Assembly: GCF_014898175.1 (NCBI RefSeq)
Contig: NZ_CP062948.1
Location: forward strand, 1,612,001-1,676,000
Length of the DNA stretch: 64,000 nt
Direction: 5' to 3'
Origin: Bifidobacterium lemurum
Lineage (GTDB): Bacteria; Actinomycetota; Actinomycetes; Actinomycetales; Bifidobacteriaceae
Part shown: positions 1-8,392 of the stretch, one piece after another
Layout: the number at the start of each line of letters is the position of its first letter
Numbering within the stretch: position 1 is the stretch's first letter
Notes under the pieces: model-generated
The model's database searches: none
The model's input: only the letters and a program-made list of their open reading frames with translations
What the model was told of the DNA's origin: nothing
Position numbers and translations under genes: made by a program

Positions 1-1
1 A

Positions 2-709
2 CGCATTCTGATCGTCGAGGATGAGGAATCCTACCGCGAGCCGCTGGTCTACCAGCTCACCCGCGAGGGCTACGATGTCTCCGCCGCGGCCAGTGGCGAG
101 GAGGGACTGGAGCTGTTCACTCAAGGAGGCGTCGACCTGGTGCTGCTCGACCTGATGCTGCCGGGCATCGACGGCACCTCGCTGTGCCGGCGCATCCGCG
201 AGCAAAGCCGCGTGCCGATCATCATGCTCACCGCCAAAAGCGCGGAGATCGACAAGGTCGTCGGGCTGGAGATCGGGGCGGATGATTACGTGACCAAGCC
301 GTACTCCTTCCGCGAGCTGCTCGCGCGCATCCGGGCCGTGCTGCGCCGCAACCAGGACGTCGCGCAAGCCTCGGGCGGCGCGGACGCCGACCTGCCGCTC
401 GTGTGCGGCGACATCGCCATGCAGGTCGGGCAGCATGAGGTCACCGTGCGCGGCGAGAACGTGTTCTTCCCGCTCAAGGAGTTCGAACTGCTCGAATATC
501 TGATGCAGCACAAGGGACGCGTGCTCACCCGGCACCAGCTCATCGACCGCATCTGGGGCTCGGACTATGTGGGCGACACTAAAACCCTCGACGTGCACGT
601 CAAACGCGTGCGCGCCAAAATCGAGGAGGATCCCGCGCATCCGCAATATCTGACCACCGTGCGCGGTTTGGGATATAAGATTGATGATTGTTCATCTTCC
701 GTTCACTGA
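2..709 (+). CDS. OmpR/PhoB-family response regulator (5' end outside window)
   Basis: DNA-binding half of a two-component system. The reading frame is open from base 2, so the true start lies just upstream. The first residues visible, RILIVEDEESYREPL, are the acidic pocket at the start of a receiver domain. VLLDLMLPGIDG carries the phospho-acceptor Asp, IIMLTAK the conserved Thr, and DDYVTKPYSFRELLARI the conserved Lys. A winged-helix output domain follows (LKEFELLEYLMQHKGRVLTR, then DVHVKRVRAKIEEDP and VRGLGYKI). The family is certain. Its position immediately before pstSCAB makes it a likely PhoB/RegX3/PhoP-type regulator of phosphate starvation genes; that is inference, since the partner kinase is not in the window. 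Confidence 0.95.
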   Translation, partial: RILIVEDEESYREPLVYQLTREGYDVSAAASGEEGLELFTQGGVDLVLLDLMLPGIDGTSLCRRIREQSRVPIIMLTAKSAEIDKVVGLEIGADDYVTKPYSFRELLARIRAVLRRNQDVAQASGGADADLPLVCGDIAMQVGQHEVTVRGENVFFPLKEFELLEYLMQHKGRVLTRHQLIDRIWGSDYVGDTKTLDVHVKRVRAKIEEDPAHPQYLTTVRGLGYKIDDCSSSVH

Positions 710-711
710 TT
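690..711 (+). promoter_or_regulatory. Pho-box-like direct repeat upstream of pstS
   Basis: Two consecutive 11-base units, GTTCATCTTCC and GTTCACTGATT, overlap the end of the response-regulator gene about 100 bases before pstS. Actinobacterial PhoP sites are 11-bp direct repeats starting with GTTCA, so this is a good candidate activator site. No convincing -10/-35 pair was picked out between it and pstS. Confidence 0.6.
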
Positions 712-812
712 TCGGCGCGGACCCTCGCCGAAATCCCATAGGCTGGTATGTGTCAAGCAATGACACGGCGGCCCAGGCCGCGAAAAACATTGATAGAGGG
801 AAATAAGAAATC

Positions 813-1934
813 ATGCGTAAGAATGCTCTCGTGCGCTCCCTTGCCGCGCTGTCCGGCATCGCCATGCTCGCCTCCGTCGCCGCCTGCGGCGACAACGTCG
901 CCATCGACGACGGCTCGAATTCCGGCTCCTCCACCCTGTCCGGCGAATTCGCCGGCGCCGGCGCCTCCTCCCAGCAGGCCGCCGTCGACGCGTGGATCTC
1001 CGGCTTCACCTCCGCCCACTCCGGCGTGACCGTCGCCTACAATCCGACCGGATCCGGCGCCGGCGTGAGCTCCTTCCTGACCGGCGCGATCGCCTGGGCC
1101 GGCTCCGACAAGGCCCTCTCCGACGACGAGGTCGAACAGTCCAAGGACGCGGCCTGCGCCGACGGCACCACCGCCTTCGACGTGCCCGTCTACATCTCCC
1201 CGATCGCCGTGGTGTTCAACTTGAAGGGCGTCTCCGACGAGGGCGAGCACATCAACATGGACGCCTCCACCATCGCCAAGATCTTCGACGGCAAGATCAC
1301 CAGCTGGAACGATCCGGCCATCGCCGACCAGAACCCCGACCTCGACCTGCCCGACACCGCGATCACCGTGGTGCACCGCTCCGACAAGTCCGGCACCACG
1401 CAGAACTTCGTGAGCTACTTCAAGGACGTCGCGCCGGACGACTGGACCTACGACCTGTCCGAAAACTGGCCCAACGAGGTCGGTCAGGGCGCCAAGGGCA
1501 CCTCCGGCGTGATCTCCACCGTCAAGCAGGCCGACGGCACCATCGGCTACGCCGACTTCTCCCAGGTGGGCGACCTCGGCACCGTGGCCGTCAAGGTGGG
1601 CGACCAGTACACCGAGATCTCCGCCGACGCCGGCTCCAAGGTGGTCGAGGATTCCGAGATCGACGAAACCGTCACCGGCGAGAACCGCGTGGTCGTCAAG
1701 CTCAACCACAACACCGAGGCCGACGGCGCCTACCCGATCGTGCTGGTCTCCTACGACATCGCCTGCCCGGCCTACGCCGACGCCTCCACCGCCGAATTCG
1801 TCAAGGAATGGCTCACCTACGTGACCTCCGACGAAGGCCAGCAGGCCGCGCAGAACGCCGCCGGCACCGCTCCGCTGCCGAGCAGCCTGAGCGAGAAGGT
1901 CGCCGCGTCCATCGAGGCCATTCAGACCAAGTAG
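813..1934 (+). CDS. pstS: phosphate ABC transporter substrate-binding lipoprotein PstS
   Basis: Extracytoplasmic phosphate-binding protein, 373 residues. It starts with a lipoprotein signal peptide (positive MRKNALVR, hydrophobic stretch, lipobox SVAAC with Cys25). The mature part shows PstS signatures: GEFAGAGASSQQAA near the N terminus, NPTGSGAGVSSF, and VHRSDKSGTTQNF, which includes the Ser/Gly/Thr phosphate-binding loop. An RBS-like GAGGGAAA lies 10-15 bases before the ATG. It is first in a colinear pstS-C-A-B set and follows a response regulator and a Pho-box-like repeat, so induction by phosphate limitation is likely. Confidence 0.97.
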   Translation: MRKNALVRSLAALSGIAMLASVAACGDNVAIDDGSNSGSSTLSGEFAGAGASSQQAAVDAWISGFTSAHSGVTVAYNPTGSGAGVSSFLTGAIAWAGSDKALSDDEVEQSKDAACADGTTAFDVPVYISPIAVVFNLKGVSDEGEHINMDASTIAKIFDGKITSWNDPAIADQNPDLDLPDTAITVVHRSDKSGTTQNFVSYFKDVAPDDWTYDLSENWPNEVGQGAKGTSGVISTVKQADGTIGYADFSQVGDLGTVAVKVGDQYTEISADAGSKVVEDSEIDETVTGENRVVVKLNHNTEADGAYPIVLVSYDIACPAYADASTAEFVKEWLTYVTSDEGQQAAQNAAGTAPLPSSLSEKVAASIEAIQTK

Positions 1935-2085
1935 TGTTCCAAGTGGTGACCCACCATCCATCGGACGAACCCGGGCGACGGGCATAGGCGCTGCAGGCAC
2001 GGGCCGGAATCATCCCCCCGTGTCTGCGGCGCGCCCGCCGTTTGGGTTACGATGGTTGCATCAGATTCGCAATGAAGGAGAACCT

Positions 2086-3039
2086 GTGAGTTCGCAACGC
2101 ACAACGGCCGGACAGGCGGCCGGCGGCAAAACCGCGGATAAGGTGTTCAAAGGCGTGGCCTACGCCTGCGGCATCCTGATCCTCGCGGTGCTCGCCGCGG
2201 TGTTCCTGTTCCTGTTCTTCCGCGCCTGGCCTCTGATCGGCGGCGACCAGCAGGCCAACAGCGAGACCATCGCCAGCTTCACCGGCGGCAAGGCCTCCAA
2301 TTTCTGGCAGTACGTCGGGCCCCTGCTGTTCGGCACGGTGCTCGTCTCCCTGCTGGCGCTGGTGATCGCATTCTTCATCTCCATCGGCATCGCGCTGTTC
2401 ATCTCGCATTACGCGCCGAAGAAGCTCGCCGCCGCGTTGAGCTACGTGGTCGATCTGCTCGCCGCCATCCCTTCGGTGATCTACGGCCTGTGGGGCGGCC
2501 TGATTCTGGTGCCGGCCATCTACCCGTTCTGGAATTGGGTGGGCACCTACCTCGGTTGGATCCCGCTGTTCGAAGGCCCCGCCGCCAATCCGTCGCGCAC
2601 CGTGGCCACCGTGGGCGTGGTGCTCGCCGTGATGATCCTGCCGATCATCACCTCGCTGTCTCGCGACATCTTCCTGCAGACCCCGCGCCTGCACGAGGAG
2701 GCCGCGCTGGCCCTGGGCGCCACCAAATGGGAGATGATCAAGCTCGCCGTGCTGCCGTTCGGCAAATCCGGCATCGTGTCCGCCTCCATGCTGGCGTTGG
2801 GCCGCGCGCTGGGCGAGACGATGGCCGTGCTGATGATCCTCTCGCCGGGACTCAACTACTCCATCAAACTGCTGCAGGCCTCGCAGAACCAGACGATCGC
2901 CGCGAACATCGCCGCGCAGTATCCCGAAGCCAACGATCTGGGCGTCTCCACGCTGATCGGAACCGGTCTGATCCTGTTCCTCATCACCTTCGTGGTCAAC
3001 TTCATCGCCCGTAAGATCACCGAGAAAGCGAGTGCGTGA
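2086..3039 (+). CDS. pstC: phosphate ABC transporter permease PstC
   Basis: Inner-membrane channel subunit of the Pst transporter. I chose the GTG at 2086 because AAGGAG sits 9 bases before it; a GTG at 2020 in the same frame has no ribosome site and would add 22 non-homologous residues. The protein has about 317 residues with six expected membrane segments, starting at AYACGILILAVLAAVFLFLF. The ABC-permease EAA loop is visible as HEEAALALGATKWEMIKLAV. Its stop overlaps the start of pstA, which suggests translational coupling. Confidence 0.95.
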   Translation: MSSQRTTAGQAAGGKTADKVFKGVAYACGILILAVLAAVFLFLFFRAWPLIGGDQQANSETIASFTGGKASNFWQYVGPLLFGTVLVSLLALVIAFFISIGIALFISHYAPKKLAAALSYVVDLLAAIPSVIYGLWGGLILVPAIYPFWNWVGTYLGWIPLFEGPAANPSRTVATVGVVLAVMILPIITSLSRDIFLQTPRLHEEAALALGATKWEMIKLAVLPFGKSGIVSASMLALGRALGETMAVLMILSPGLNYSIKLLQASQNQTIAANIAAQYPEANDLGVSTLIGTGLILFLITFVVNFIARKITEKASA

Positions 3040-4028
3040 TGAGTGCCGCCGAAAAATCCCCGATGAGCGGCGCGCCCGTCATCGACTTCGACAAATTCAA
3101 GCCCACCCGTTCCTCCGAGCAGGCGCGTAAGACCAAGGACATCGCCATGCGGGTCATCATCGCGCTGGCCTTCGTGGTGGCGCTCGTGCCGCTGGTCTCC
3201 GTGCTGTGGACCACCATCTCCAACGGCGTCAAGCGGCTCAACCTCAACTTCCTGAGCTACAACATGACCAACGTGATCGGCGGCAACCAGACCCCGTCCG
3301 GCGGCTACGGCGGCGTGCAGCACGCCATCATCGGCACGCTGGAGATCACCGCGGGCGCGATGCTCATCTCCATCCCCATCGGCCTGATGTGCGCCGTGTA
3401 TCTGGTGGAGTATTCCAACCGGGGCAAGCTCGCCAAGGTGATCTCGCTGCTGGTCGACGTGATGAGCGGCATCCCCTCCATTGTGGCCGGCCTGTTCGCC
3501 TTCTCGATGTTCACGATTCTGCTCGGCCCCGGCACCATCAACGGTTTCGAGGGATCCGTGGCCCTGTCGCTGCTGATGATCCCCACCGTGGTCAAGTCCT
3601 GCGAGGAGATGCTCAAAATCGTGCCGAACGATCTGCGCGAGGCATCCTACGCGTTGGGCGTCACCAAGCAGCGCACCATCACCAAAATCGTGCTGCGCAC
3701 CGCACTGCCGGGCATCGTCTCCGGCGCGATCCTCGCCATCGCGCGAGTGATCGGCGAGACCGCGCCGCTGCTGATGACCGCGGGCTACATCTCCTCGACG
3801 AACTTCAACCTGTTCTCCGGGCAGATGACCACCCTGCCGGTGTACGTCTACCAGGAGTATTCGAAGCTGAACGCCAACTGTCCGGCGGGCGCCGACGCCA
3901 CCTGCGTGACCACCATCCCGATGGAGCGCGCCTGGGCCGCCGCCCTCGTGCTCATCATCATCGTGCTGCTGCTCAACCTGATCGGCCGCGTCGTGGCGAA
4001 GATCTTCGCCGTCAAGTCGGAACGCTAG
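3039..4028 (+). CDS. pstA: phosphate ABC transporter permease PstA
   Basis: Second channel subunit of the Pst transporter, 329 residues from the ATG at 3039 (a GTG one codon upstream is also in frame). The ATG overlaps the pstC stop as TGATG. The EAA motif is clear (LREASYALGVTKQRTITKIV), preceded by the membrane segment MLISIPIGLMCAVYLVEY. A large loop between the last two membrane segments contains two Cys (NCPAGADATC), unusual for this family. The C terminus ends in the hydrophobic segment AALVLIIIVLLLNLIGRVVA. Confidence 0.95.
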   Translation: MSAAEKSPMSGAPVIDFDKFKPTRSSEQARKTKDIAMRVIIALAFVVALVPLVSVLWTTISNGVKRLNLNFLSYNMTNVIGGNQTPSGGYGGVQHAIIGTLEITAGAMLISIPIGLMCAVYLVEYSNRGKLAKVISLLVDVMSGIPSIVAGLFAFSMFTILLGPGTINGFEGSVALSLLMIPTVVKSCEEMLKIVPNDLREASYALGVTKQRTITKIVLRTALPGIVSGAILAIARVIGETAPLLMTAGYISSTNFNLFSGQMTTLPVYVYQEYSKLNANCPAGADATCVTTIPMERAWAAALVLIIIVLLLNLIGRVVAKIFAVKSER

Positions 4029-4061
4029 AACGCCAGACCCTAGGAATCAGAAGGAACCAAC

Positions 4062-4841
4062 ATGGGACAACGCATTGACGTCATCCACGAGAACATCTAC
4101 TACGGCAACTTCCTGGCCGTGGAGGACGTGAACATCAACATCGAGCCGAACAAGGTCACCGCGTTCATCGGCCCCTCCGGCTGCGGCAAGTCGACCGTGC
4201 TGCGCACGCTCGACCGCATGCACGAGATCATCCCCGGCGCCCGCGTCGAGGGCGAGGTGCTGCTCGAAGGCAAGAACCTGTACGCCAAGGACATCGACCC
4301 CGTGGCCGTGCGCCGCGACGTGGGCATGGTGTTCCAGCGTCCGAACCCGTTCCCCACCATGTCGATCCGCGAGAACGTGCTCGCCGGCGTGCGTCTGAAC
4401 AACAAGCGCCTCGCCAAGTCCGACGCGGACGATCTGGTCGAGTGGGCCCTGCGCGGCGCGAACCTGTGGGAGGAGGTCAAGGACCGTCTCGACAATCCCG
4501 GCATCGGTCTGTCCGGCGGCCAGCAGCAGCGTCTGTGCATCGCCCGCGCCGTGGCCGTGCACCCGCAGGTGCTGCTGATGGACGAGCCCTGCTCCGCGCT
4601 CGACCCGATCTCCACGCTCGCCGTCGAGGATCTGATCAACGAGCTGAAAAGCGACTACACCATCGTGATCGTGACCCACAACATGCAGCAGGCCGCCCGC
4701 ATCGCCGACTACACGGCGTTCTTCAATCTGAAGGCCGTGGGCCAGCCGGGCCATCTGGAGTATTTCGCGGATACCACCACGATGTTCAACAATCCGCAAA
4801 ACGCCGAAGCCGAACGGTATATCTCTGGACGTTTCGGCTGA
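4062..4841 (+). CDS. pstB: phosphate ABC transporter ATP-binding protein PstB
   Basis: ATPase that energises the PstSCA transporter at the cytoplasmic face, 259 residues, a usual length. Walker A is GPSGCGKST, the signature is LSGGQQQR, Walker B is [15 protein letters not shown] and the H-loop is IVTHNMQQA. The PstB hallmark [14 protein letters not shown] is present. The RBS AGAAGGAA lies just before the ATG. It is the last gene of the operon in this window; phoU is not seen. A palindrome overlaps its stop codon and an intrinsic terminator follows. Confidence 0.97.
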   Translation: MGQRIDVIHENIYYGNFLAVEDVNINIEPNKVTAFIGPSGCGKSTVLRTLDRMHEIIPGARVEGEVLLEGKNLYAKDIDPVAVRRDVGMVFQRPNPFPTMSIRENVLAGVRLNNKRLAKSDADDLVEWALRGANLWEEVKDRLDNPGIGLSGGQQQRLCIARAVAVHPQVLLMDEPCSALDPISTLAVEDLINELKSDYTIVIVTHNMQQAARIADYTAFFNLKAVGQPGHLEYFADTTTMFNNPQNAEAERYISGRFG

Positions 4842-4888
4842 TCCATCAGCCGAAACGTAGCGACAGCCCAGTGGGCTGTCGCAATCGA
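4830..4888 (+). repeat. copy 1 of a duplicated palindromic element at the pstB stop
   Basis: The arms CGTTTCGGCTGA and TCAGCCGAAACG flank a 4-base spacer and overlap the pstB stop codon. A second inverted repeat follows (CGACAGCCCA, then TGGGCTGTCG). Most of this block reappears at 4943-4996. Confidence 0.7.
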
Positions 4889-4910
4889 GCTTCAGCTCGA
4901 CAAAGAATTG

Positions 4911-4935
4911 AGCCCCGCCAAGGCGGGGCTTCTTT
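4911..4935 (+). terminator. intrinsic terminator after pstB
   Basis: GC-rich stem AGCCCCGCC/GGCGGGGCT with a short loop, followed by TCTTTGTT. It ends the pst operon. The stretch is nearly symmetric and may also act on the convergent permease transcript. Confidence 0.8.
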
Positions 4936-4942
4936 GTTGAAG

Positions 4943-4996
4943 TCGGCTGATTCATCAGCCGAAACGTGGCGGCAGTCCGGTGTCCCGTCGCAATCA
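4943..4996 (+). repeat. copy 2 of the duplicated palindromic element
   Basis: Starts CGGCTGATTCATCAGCCGAA and continues through AACGTGGCGGCAG to GTCGCAATCA, matching 4834-4888 with several substitutions. The copies flank the terminator in the same orientation, and the second runs into the stop codon of the convergent permease. Confidence 0.65.
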
Positions 4997-6376
4997 CAGC
5001 ACGGCCATCGTCACGATGTCCAGAATGAACAGCGCGGACACGACCCAGATGATCGGATGGACCTGACCGGCCCGCTTCTTGCAGATCATCACAATGCAAT
5101 AGGTGATGAAGCCGCCGGCGATGCCGTAGGAAATGGAATACGAGAAGGCCATGAACGCGGTGGCGAAGAACGCCGGAATCGCCTCGGAGATATCGCCCCA
5201 GTCGATGGCCTTCAACGACGATGCCATCATGCATCCGACGATGATCAGCACGCCCGCGGTGGCGGCGGAGGGGACCGCGGCGATGACGGGCGCGAAGAAC
5301 GCGGTCAGGGCGAAGCAGATCGATACGACCACGGAGGTCAGGCCGGTGCGTCCGCCCACCGCGATGCCCGCGGAGGACTCCACGAAGGTGGTGGTGTTCG
5401 AGGTGCCGCAGATCGCACCGACCGACGTGGCGATGGCGTCGGCGAACAGCGCCTTGTCCATCTTGGACGAGAATCCCCGGCCGTCCGAAAGGGCCTTCTC
5501 GTCGTCGGCGGAGAAGATGCCGGAGCGGCGTCCGGTGCCGATGAACGAGCCGATCGTGTCGAACACGTCGGACATGGAGAAGGCGAACACCGTCACCAGC
5601 ACCAGCGGAAGTTTGGTCGGGTCGGAGAACAGCGAGGGGAATCCTTCGGGAGAGAATATCGCGCCGAACACCACCGGCAGTTCGGAAAAGGTCTGGCCCA
5701 GTGGCTGCGAATCGGACCATGTGGTCACGCCGAACGGGATGCCGACGATGGTGGCGATGACGATGGCGAGCAGCATGCCGCCCTTGACCTCAAGCACGGT
5801 GAAGACGATCGCCAGCACGAGGCCGATCAGGAACACCCACAGCACGGGCGTGTCGAAGCTCGCCAGCCCCGGGGTGGCGCCGACGGGCGCGGTGGTCGCC
5901 GCATCGGGCGTGAAGGTGATGAGATCGACGTTGAGGATACCGACGTAGGCCATGAACAGGCCGATGCCGCCGCCGATGGCGTGCTGCAGCGCCACAGGGA
6001 TGGCCATGATCAGCCTTTTGCGGATTTTGGTGGCGGTGATGACGATATTGACGATGCCGCAGATGAACACCATGCACAGCGTCTCCTGCCATGAGAATCC
6101 AAGGCCGATGCTGACGGTGTAGGTGAAGAACGCGTTGAGTCCCATGCCGGCGGCCTGCGCGTAGGGCACGTTGGCGAACAGGCCCATCACGAGGGTGCCG
6201 ATGATGGCCGCGATGATGGTGGCGAGGAACACTCCGCCCCACGGCATGCCCGTCTGCGACAGCATCTGCGGGTTGACGACGAAGATGTAGGCCATCGCGA
6301 AGAATGTGGTCAGACCGGCAAGAATCTCGGTCGGGATGGTGGTCCCGCTCTCCTTGAGATGGAAGAACTTCTCCAT
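4994..6376 (-). CDS. NCS2-family (AzgA-type) purine permease
   Basis: Multi-pass importer of adenine/guanine/hypoxanthine type, 460 residues from the ATG at 6376. Upstream in-frame codons have no RBS, while AGGAAAGA precedes this ATG. N-terminal MEKFFHLKESGTTIPTEILA and TTFFAMAYIFVVNPQML are typical of the AzgA/PbuG branch, as are GMGLNAFFTYTV, FVESSAGIAVGGRTGLTSVV and the DVFDTIGSFIGTG motif. About 12-14 membrane segments are expected. It is monocistronic and convergent with pstB. Substrate among purines is inferred from family only. Confidence 0.9.
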   Translation of the reverse strand: MEKFFHLKESGTTIPTEILAGLTTFFAMAYIFVVNPQMLSQTGMPWGGVFLATIIAAIIGTLVMGLFANVPYAQAAGMGLNAFFTYTVSIGLGFSWQETLCMVFICGIVNIVITATKIRKRLIMAIPVALQHAIGGGIGLFMAYVGILNVDLITFTPDAATTAPVGATPGLASFDTPVLWVFLIGLVLAIVFTVLEVKGGMLLAIVIATIVGIPFGVTTWSDSQPLGQTFSELPVVFGAIFSPEGFPSLFSDPTKLPLVLVTVFAFSMSDVFDTIGSFIGTGRRSGIFSADDEKALSDGRGFSSKMDKALFADAIATSVGAICGTSNTTTFVESSAGIAVGGRTGLTSVVVSICFALTAFFAPVIAAVPSAATAGVLIIVGCMMASSLKAIDWGDISEAIPAFFATAFMAFSYSISYGIAGGFITYCIVMICKKRAGQVHPIIWVVSALFILDIVTMAVL

Positions 6377-6515
6377 GTTCTCTTCTCTTTCCTGGGTTGT
6401 GCGGAGCCGCGGGCCCCGGCGAGAATTGCGACTCGCCCCGCCGGCATCGCCGGAAGGGCGCGGCCGGCCAGAACAGAGGCGATTATATCGTGCGGCGGGT
6501 AAGTCGCGCCGGGCG

Positions 6516-6776
6516 GTCGGGCCGTTCGTCGGCAACCCGCATTTCGCCGAACTCAATGCCGCGTTGGACGCCAAGGCCGCCAAGGCCGCCAAGTACGGGG
6601 TGGGCGCCAACGCCATCGCCGCCGCTTGGGTGCTGCGCCATCCCGCGAACATCCAGATCGTGCTCGGTTCGATGAGTCCGAGCCGCCTGAACGAGATGCT
6701 CGACGGTGCCGACGTCACGCTCGAGCGTCAGGATTGGTGGGATCTCTACGTCGCCGCCGGCAACCTCATCCCGTAG
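6516..6776 (+). pseudogene. C-terminal remnant of an aldo/keto reductase
   Basis: From about VGPFVGNPHF to GNLIP and a stop, the frame matches the last ~85 residues of the aldo/keto reductase family: VGANAIAAAWVLRHPANIQI followed by VLGSMSPSRLNEMLDGADVT and WWDLYVAAGN. The TIM-barrel N terminus with the catalytic Tyr and Lys is absent; upstream sequence in this frame is unrelated and lies under the start of the divergent permease gene. No start or RBS is seen. I read it as a decayed gene fragment. Confidence 0.75.
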
Positions 6777-6791
6777 CCTCCCGTCGCGCGG

Positions 6792-8036
6792 CTACTTGTC
6801 CAACAACCAATCCACCACGTTGATGATGCGAATGCCGTCCTCGGTGATGCCGGTCCGGTATCGATCCAAAGTGAGCAGGGTTTTCGGGAAGGCATCGTGC
6901 AATTCCTGGAACGCGGCGAGTTCTCTCTTGCGGGTGGTCTCATCGAGTATGGTTTCGGTGACTTGGATGTATTCGCGCTCGTCGAGTTTGGTGGCGATGA
7001 AGTCGATCTCCTTGCCTGAGCGCAGCGTGCCGACCGAAACGCGCCATCCGCGGCGCAGCAGTTCGTTGTACACCACGTTTTCCAGCTGAAACCCCAAATC
7101 GTTGGTGGAAAACCCCGTCGACATGTTGCGCAGACCGGTGTCCACGGCGTAGAACTTCCTTAAGGGATTGAGGGTCTGCTTGCCCTGCAGCCCGAATTGC
7201 GGCGCCTCGTGCAGGATGTACGCCTGCCGTAGCGCTTCGATGTAGCTTTCGACCGTTTCCGAGGTGGTGCGTCGTCCGGAACTGGCCAGCGCTCCGACGA
7301 CTTTGCGGGTGGAGAACAGGTTGCCCGAGGTGGAGAACAGATAGGCGACCAGTCTGTTCAACAGAGCGATATCACGTATTCCCAATCGTTCCGCCACGTC
7401 CTTGAGAATGACGGTGTTATAGATCGAGCTGAGTTCTCTCGTGATGCCGTCCTCGTCCATGGAGCGTAGCGAAAACAGGCTGGGCATACCGCCGAATCGA
7501 AGGTAATCGGCGAACAGCTCATCGTTGGAGCGCGTCTGGCTGGGGTCGCGTTGCGCGGTGAATTCTCGGTATTCGGCGAATGACAGTGGGTAGATGTCGA
7601 ATGCGATGGTGCGCCCGGCGAGCAGGGTGGCCAGATCACTGGAAAGAAAATGGGCGTTCGATCCGGTGATATATACGTCGATGCCTTGGGTCGTGTGCAG
7701 GCCGCGCACCACGGTTTCCCAATCTTCGACTTCCTGGATTTCATCCAGGAACACATAGCGGCTGACACCCGGGTCGCTGCCGGCGAATGCGGCTGTGAGG
7801 TCTTCGGTGAGATGTTGCGCTGTGATGTGCTGGGGAAGGCCGAATTCGTCGAATCGACGATGGATGATATTGCGCTGGGGTATGCCACGTTCCAGCAAGG
7901 AGGTACGCAGCATGTCGAGAATCGTCGATTTGCCGCAGCGCCGAACACCCTGCAGGACTTTCACCTGTTCGGTGTCGATGTAGGGCTCCAGCTGTCGGAG
8001 ATAGGCGGGGCGGAGAACGCGGTATTTGGCATTCAT
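6792..8036 (-). CDS. AAA ATPase with DUF4143 domain
   Basis: 414 residues. Walker A is at residues 30-38 (GVRRCGKST) and Walker B is YVFLDEIQEV, followed by sensor-like ITGSNAHFLSSDLATLLAGR. The C-terminal part (LLRRGWRVSVGTLRSGKEID) is the DUF4143 region, which resembles a PD-(D/E)XK nuclease core (E-I-D...). Such proteins are widespread in bacteria and archaea with accessory distribution and no settled function. The gene stands alone, with three operator-like palindromes upstream. Its tail is convergent with the aldo/keto-reductase remnant. Confidence 0.85.
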   Translation of the reverse strand: MNAKYRVLRPAYLRQLEPYIDTEQVKVLQGVRRCGKSTILDMLRTSLLERGIPQRNIIHRRFDEFGLPQHITAQHLTEDLTAAFAGSDPGVSRYVFLDEIQEVEDWETVVRGLHTTQGIDVYITGSNAHFLSSDLATLLAGRTIAFDIYPLSFAEYREFTAQRDPSQTRSNDELFADYLRFGGMPSLFSLRSMDEDGITRELSSIYNTVILKDVAERLGIRDIALLNRLVAYLFSTSGNLFSTRKVVGALASSGRRTTSETVESYIEALRQAYILHEAPQFGLQGKQTLNPLRKFYAVDTGLRNMSTGFSTNDLGFQLENVVYNELLRRGWRVSVGTLRSGKEIDFIATKLDEREYIQVTETILDETTRKRELAAFQELHDAFPKTLLTLDRYRTGITEDGIRIINVVDWLLDK

Positions 8037-8097
8037 GAGTATCCCAATCTCTCGGAGGTGCCGGCTATACCCTACATTATATCGTGTTTAAGATTAA

Positions 8098-8199
8098 TTT
8101 GTCGAGCATAGTCGACATTTTGGAGATTATATTGGCAAAATGTCGACTATGCTCGACAAAATGATGGTGCTATTGGCAAAGTGTCGGTTGTATTCGACG
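8098..8199. promoter_or_regulatory. three palindromic sites upstream of the DUF4143 gene
   Basis: TGTCGA-N6-TCGACA occurs twice within two perfectly inverted 25-base arms (8098-8122 and 8136-8160; spacer 8123-8135). A degenerate third copy, TGTCGG-N6-TCGACG, lies at 8182-8199. The arrangement looks like a multi-site operator, or a cruciform, about 60 bases before the ATPase start. Confidence 0.6.
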
Positions 8200-8392
8200 C
8201 TTTGCGGGCTGGTTGAGTCCTAATCGGAGTCCGTGACTCGGAGGGGCGCAACTGGTGGTCTCCTCCGGACGGCCGGTTCGCTTTGCTGGGAGGTCGGCTG
8301 GTTTTGTCGTGCGGTTGTACGCCGCGACTGGGCGGTTGACTTGCCTGGTGTGGTGGCTGTGCGCTTCGATTGTGATGATTGGGTGACGTCGG
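8200..8392. other. no gene recognised
   Basis: Short open frames on the plus strand have no RBS and no recognisable composition. I see nothing supported here apart from the 3' flank of the small minus-strand gene that follows. Confidence 0.5.

Noticed and set aside
753..2000. A 415-residue minus-strand frame opposite pstS
   Set aside because: Composition is Gly/Val/His-rich as expected for the antisense of a high-G+C gene; it has no RBS or family features, while pstS is certain.
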